From: Elgaria multicarinata webbii
Taxonomy: Eukaryota; Chordata; Lepidosauria; Squamata; Anguidae
Assembly (NCBI RefSeq): GCF_023053635.1
Contig: NC_086173.1
Coordinates: forward strand, 137,859,197 to 137,923,196
DNA: 64,000 nt
Direction: 5' to 3'
In this document: positions 60,601 to 64,000 of the stretch, piece by piece
How positions within the stretch are numbered: the stretch's first letter is position 1
How the letters are laid out: every line of letters starts with the position of its first letter
Made by a program: the position numbers and the translations under genes
The notes under the pieces: model-generated
The model's input: the letters and a program-made list of their open reading frames with translations, nothing else
Told to the model about the DNA's origin: nothing
The model's database searches: none

Positions 60601-61268
60601 AAAAGATGACAATGTTGGCATCAGGCAGGACACATCAGAGATTATTCCATAACTGCAAGGGTGGGGGTGGGGGGACACCAAGAAGGCCTTCTTTGTTCTT
60701 GCTACCCTCTGAACTTCCCTCGGAGGACGCACCGGAGGGAAGGCCTTGGATGCTGAGTTAAGCTAATAGAAGACATGTGTACAACCCTCCCGAGCAAGGA
60801 GTAACCAGGTGAACTGTAAAATTACACCCCAAAGAAAAACCAATAGGACCCTACTACAATAGCAATAGTACAGAGGAAGAAACCAGGAAGGAGAGCCAGT
60901 CTAGTGTAAGACAAGGATTAGGGAGACCTAGTTTCAAATCCCTACTCAACTAGTAACTCCCTCTCAGCCTAACCTATACCACAGGAGGACTGCGAGGACA
61001 AAACAGGAAGGCGAACAGATTCTTCTTCGTGGTCTCTATGCATCACGCCCGGGCTTAGACCCGAACCAGAACCTCCAATAGCTTAGTATAACGTTTTAGG
61101 CAGGAACCACCCCCCTAACGCTACTGCGCATGTGCACGTGGTTCCCGCCTAAAGGCCAGTTCTTAAACATTTTGAATTCCTGCTTTTCATGAGAAAAATT
61201 TAAACTGAAAATTTATAAACTATCAGTAATTATGCTATTTATTTCTCACAGGAAGTCCCTATGCTATA

Positions 61269-61318
<50 letters not shown>

Positions 61319-62855
61319 TGCATGTTAAAATACATTTTTAAATGAACTAAAACATGATCTAGCAACAACTGTTAGTACCCTATTAGGTCTCTTTTTAAAG
61401 ATTTAACCACAAGGGCAATAGTTTATTATATGCTAAACCCTCCCCCTCCCCACAAAAATCTAGATCAGTCATTGAGAGATCGTAGAATCATAGAATAACA
61501 GAGTTGGAAGGGGCCTACAAGGCCATCGAGTCCAACTCCTGCTCAATGCAGGAATCCACCCTAAAGTTGTTTCACATGGTCCTATTTGTCACTAAGTGGT
61601 CCCCATATGATTGTTCATTGGCATGGATTTGTTCACTGTTGTGTGGGTTGTGGGATGTGGTACGAAGTGTATCTGTGTACTGTTTGCTCACACCTTTCTC
61701 TATCAGATTGCAATACCCAGAGAATTTTCATATACAGAAAATACAGCAGAAAAACAACCTTGTTAATCAGCCATAAGTTGGACCCGTATTTCACCCATGT
61801 CCTGTTTGTGGGTTCCTGGTCAACAGTTGGTTGGCCAATGTGTGAACAGAGTGCTGGACTAGATGGACCACTGGTCTGGTCTAGCATGGCTCTTATGGAC
61901 AATACTCAGCCTCTGATGCATTCAAGCCTTCCTCTTCCTTTGCACATTTGCTTAACAGTCTTTCCTCAATGGTTGCCTGGAAAGCTTACTGCTTACACAA
62001 TGTGTTGATTTAAGAAATCATAAGGAAGGCCAAAGGCCATGTACATGTTTCTCACCTCTTATATAGAGGCACATGGTCACTCCTGGTCGCAAATTCATAA
62101 AAGGCTACACAGAGTGGAGCCTGGCATTGACAACCCATCCACCCCCAATTACTTGGCACTTCCATCCAAGGCTGCACCATTACCCTGAAAACATCTAGGT
62201 GGTGTGATCATTCATCTTCATTAACTTGTTAATGTGCTAAACTTCATAAGCAGAATGGATTTACATCTACCAAGTGCTTGTTGGAGTGCAACAATCAAAG
62301 CATGTTACACTGTCATCAATGTTGGGGAGACTGAAATCATGATGATAAAAGCTGTAAAGTATGTCCTTTGCAGAATGTAAATTCAAATTCAAATATCAGG
62401 CTGCAGCATGGGCCAGTGCAGATAGTGAGGTTGAAAGTACTTTAAATGGGAGAAGTGGTGTTGTTTGACTGACACAAATGGAGCAGGTGGACTGGATAAG
62501 CGAGTATGTGCCTGTCATGATGCAAAACATCACTAATTTATAATTAAAAGAGTGCCAGTCCACCCAGCTGATATTCATATCTTACTTACCTTGGAAGACT
62601 GGGGGTGTGAGGTTTGGGTTTATTAGGTACTAAAGGCTTTGATTCTGCAGGAATAACTCCATGAGAATTTTGGTGCAGCTCCTGGGAAGTTCTTGAAGGT
62701 GAGGGATGTGGTTCCCTGAGAGGGGGTATCTGCTGATGATGATCCAAATGGCGGAGTAATTCTTTTTCCCTGGTTTTGCTTTTGTGCTCAGCTAGTAATA
62801 AATCAAATCGCTTCCTCCGACCCTGTACAGCTCTCCGTTGAGTTAGGGAATGTGC
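54633..62855 (-). CDS. ATXN7: Ataxin-7, last five coding exons (partial, 5' part outside window)
   Basis: Ataxin-7 anchors the deubiquitinase module (USP22, ATXN7L3, ENY2) to the SAGA coactivator in the nucleus. Exons in transcript order: 62855-62590, 59688-59490, 59091-58970, 56702-55748, 54650-54633, all with GT..AG ends and matching phases; 1560 bases, 519 residues and stop. The first holds the rest of the SCA7 domain (HSLTQRRAVQGRRKRFDLLL). The third has FCTFGSRQIGRGYYVFDKRW, nearly the same as in human. The fourth is a long Ser/Pro-rich disordered region with two basic stretches, GKKRKNSS and IGKKRKCSPG, likely nuclear localisation signals. The last gives PKARP and stop, the human C-terminus. 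The poly-Q tract and N-terminal zinc finger lie beyond the right edge. Convergent with PSMD6, as in human. Confidence 0.95.
55748..56702 (-). CDS. ATXN7: ATXN7 large Ser/Pro-rich exon
   Basis: 955 bases: completes a lysine codon, then KIPPATSNTASVRAPHRTNS to GLMNNSILHQ. Contains HDQSGRGPPTGSPAESIKRM and MVNSGDSTLSLGPFIHQS, both almost as in human. Acceptor CCTCTAG, donor GTATGA. Without splicing it would end one codon later at TGA. The stretch near the middle has a serine-rich run (SSNSSSGSSGKKRKN), shorter than the human poly-Ser. Confidence 0.95.
57045..57490. mobile_element. Possible hAT-type element in ATXN7 intron
   Basis: The start 'agagatgggggaacctccag' and 'cctgtgggcctaatccaatc' resembles hAT-family ends of the form 'CAGGGATGGGGAACC...'. 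The region is GC-rich compared with its flanks. No right terminus or target duplication could be fixed. Confidence 0.35.
58036..58068. repeat. CT-rich simple repeat
   Basis: Pyrimidine run of mostly CT units in the ATXN7 intron. Confidence 0.8.
58970..59091 (-). CDS. ATXN7: ATXN7 exon with conserved FCTFGSRQIGRGYYVF block
   Basis: Encodes FCTFGSRQIGRGYYVFDKRW, then NHIRCALNVMVDKHLNSQMW and two bases of a lysine codon. Acceptor TTCCACAG, donor GTGAGT. 122 bases, phase 0 to 2. Its match to human confirms the gene, although the frame is too short to stand out alone. Confidence 0.95.
59490..59688 (-). CDS. ATXN7: ATXN7 exon, acidic Ser/Glu-rich linker
   Basis: Encodes PPGCPAQHSGNAPSESPSVH and on through ASRLSSDEGECDEKEEPVEK to HHPQPAA. 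Acceptor CATGAAG, donor GTACGT. 199 bases, ends in phase 0. Confidence 0.93.
60075..60255 (+). mobile_element. SINE, L2/MIR-type 3' half
   Basis: 'gctatgaagctcagcagatg', 'ttggcccagtcattcactct' and 'cagcctaacctacttgactg' match the SINE at 37895. Confidence 0.5.
60360..60780 (-). mobile_element. L2-like LINE: ORF2 C-terminus and 3' UTR
   Basis: (ATTC)n tail at 60360, 'atactgccccatagctgaag', 'ctctctgggtgagtcac', then a decayed C-terminus on the minus strand (60732-60547) ending FQHQVKAALFSQAF, the same closing pattern as at 19600-19667. Confidence 0.65.
60890..61010 (+). mobile_element. SINE fragment
   Basis: 'gagagccagtctagtgtaag', 'gtttcaaatccctactcaac' (B-box-like) and 'cctctcagcctaacctatac'. 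Confidence 0.5.
61095..61153. repeat. 16-bp inverted repeat with CpG-rich loop
   Basis: TTTAGGCAGGAACCAC (61095-61110) and GTGGTTCCCGCCTAAA (61138-61153) pair at 15 of 16 positions. The loop has CGCATGTGCACGTG, near the NRF1 (nuclear respiratory factor) palindrome and with an E-box. In an ATXN7 intron, unlike its AT-rich surroundings. Confidence 0.55.
61268..61318. repeat. (AAAT)n(AAT)n microsatellite
   Basis: About four AAAT units, then about twelve AAT units. Confidence 0.9.
61484..61600 (-). mobile_element. CR1 LINE 3' end with canonical tail
   Basis: 'gtagaatcatagaataacag' is the reversed ATTCTATG-type CR1 tail, followed by 'agttggaaggggcctacaag' and 'ccaactcctgctcaatgcag'. Confidence 0.8.
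61800..61905 (+). mobile_element. CR1 3' end fragment
   Basis: 'gttggttggccaatgtgtga', 'acagagtgctggactagatg' and 'tctagcatggctcttatg', the same terminus as at 4930-5015. Confidence 0.7.
62590..62855 (-). CDS. ATXN7: ATXN7 exon with SCA7-domain second half
   Basis: First exon in the window in transcript order, starting in phase 0 after TTTGCAG. Encodes AHSLTQRRAVQGRRKRFDLL, LAEHKSKTREKELLRHLDHH, then a Pro/His/Ser-rich stretch to KPKPHTPSLP and two bases. Donor GTAAGT. Human has THSLTQ where this has AHSLTQ. The preceding exon is not within 62856-64000. Confidence 0.94.
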
Positions 62856-64000
62856 CTGCAAATTAAAAGACAACAGATTACTCCAGGTTGAAGACGAACT
62901 GTGGAAATTAATCATGTAATATATATGAAACAAGCCCTCAAAGAAAATTATTATTATCCAGACAATCTACTAATGAGGAGCTTTCTCAAGTCCTGGAGTT
63001 TATTCTTTTCGCTTTTACGAAAGGAGAACATATGAGATATAATTATTTATTTGGTGTTGTGGATTAGGAGCAACAGAGCAGTAGACAAGACAGAGAGTAG
63101 GTTACCCACTATGCAAGCAAATCTGTATTTCCCAGTTACTAAAGACCTCAATCTAGGCATGTAGCTTCATAGGACATTGTCAGTTTATAAAGTTCTCTAG
63201 GTTACACTGGGGTTTGGAGTTGGTGCTAAATGAAGTCGCATCGGGAGAACTAGGGAGATCTGGCCAGGAGGAATCTCTGTCTAATTCTCAGAGGCCAGGT
63301 TTGGAAGAAAGAAAGAATACAGGGGATATGGAGAGACAAAAAATGGGGAAGAGAATATTTCACTGCTTCACTACAGATGATCAGATCTCAAGTTTCATAT
63401 GTGTATTGGCCTCTAGTGACCTATGACAAACCTCAAAACATACCTGCAAACTGCATATGTTATGTCTGCATCTGACATTGTAAAGGTATCAAAAGTGGGC
63501 ATTAAACTCAAATTATCCCAATGCAGCTTCTCATCCCATAAATGAAATTCAGTATATAGGGTACTAATTATATGTACTGATTATATATACTGTTCAAGCA
63601 TTAACATTTGATCATGCACGGAATTCCTGCAGTGCTTATGAAATTTGTAAATATAGAATTTGACCAATGTAAATACTGTAATGGTACAATTCGTTAAACA
63701 TTATTAATATTCCCTTAGGCACAGAGATGTCATTTGCTAAATTACATTAGCTGTTGCTCCCTCTGTTGACAATGCAGCAGTTATGCACAACAATCAAAGG
63801 GAGCAGACTGCAAACAATTATTTTGCAATGTATTGCTATAAGTACCCCCAAAGTACTCAATTCAATTCCAATTACAGATTCAAAGTTGCCAATTATCTAA
63901 GGTAATAAGAAAAGCAAGGACAGGTACAGTATTAGCTTGGTAAGTGGGTTGAGGCAATGCTAAGAATACATTTCTCACATTTATTTCTGGACTGGGATTG
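62856..64000 (-). other. ATXN7: ATXN7 intron
   Basis: AT-rich intronic sequence. No further ATXN7 exon is seen before the right edge, and no named repeat is recognised. Confidence 0.6.

Overview
The window is vertebrate nuclear DNA, almost certainly from a squamate reptile (lizard or snake). It has spliced genes with long introns, a CpG-island promoter, no operons, and many repeats of squamate type: CR1, L2-like and L1 LINE fragments, tRNA-derived SINEs and several fold-back DNA transposon families. No table lookup was possible, so the species is not named.

Two host genes are clear, convergently arranged. PSMD6 (26S proteasome lid subunit Rpn7) lies complete on the + strand from 34434 to 46548 as eight coding exons. 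They join in phase to 389 codons plus stop, the human protein length. Its CpG-island promoter carries three ETS-type sites and, 87 bases before the ATG, the motif that reads TGACTCAGC on the minus strand, the NRF1/NRF2 antioxidant element used by proteasome genes. ATXN7 (ataxin-7, SAGA deubiquitinase module) runs on the - strand and enters from beyond the right edge. Its last five coding exons (62855 down to 54633) encode the C-terminal 519 residues, including most of the SCA7 domain. A 3' UTR of about 5 kb follows, down to about 49.46 kb. The polyglutamine-bearing N-terminus is outside the window. The tail-to-tail PSMD6/ATXN7 order is the same as in human.

Bases 1-34000 are intergenic. They hold a decayed LINE with a reverse transcriptase reading frame (2.9-4.7 kb), a CR1 end (4.74-5.02 kb), an L1 ORF2 tail (5.0-6.1 kb), a second younger L1 tail with a perfect 14-base target duplication (27.3-27.8 kb), many LINE 3' ends and SINEs, microsatellites, and fold-back elements. 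The most informative structures are nested DNA transposons. A 555-base hAT-like element with an exact 8-base target duplication sits inside a 1.24-kb element with 104-base inverted ends (12055-13295). A Charlie-like hAT sits inside a fold-back element in PSMD6 intron 1 (34928-35289).

I found no CRISPR array, tRNA or rRNA gene, no supported retrovirus or LTR element, and no sign of a novel multi-gene system. The points most worth checking are the proteasome ARE, a hairpin element and a G-rich tract in the ATXN7 3' UTR, CTCF-like sites upstream of PSMD6, and the nested transposons.
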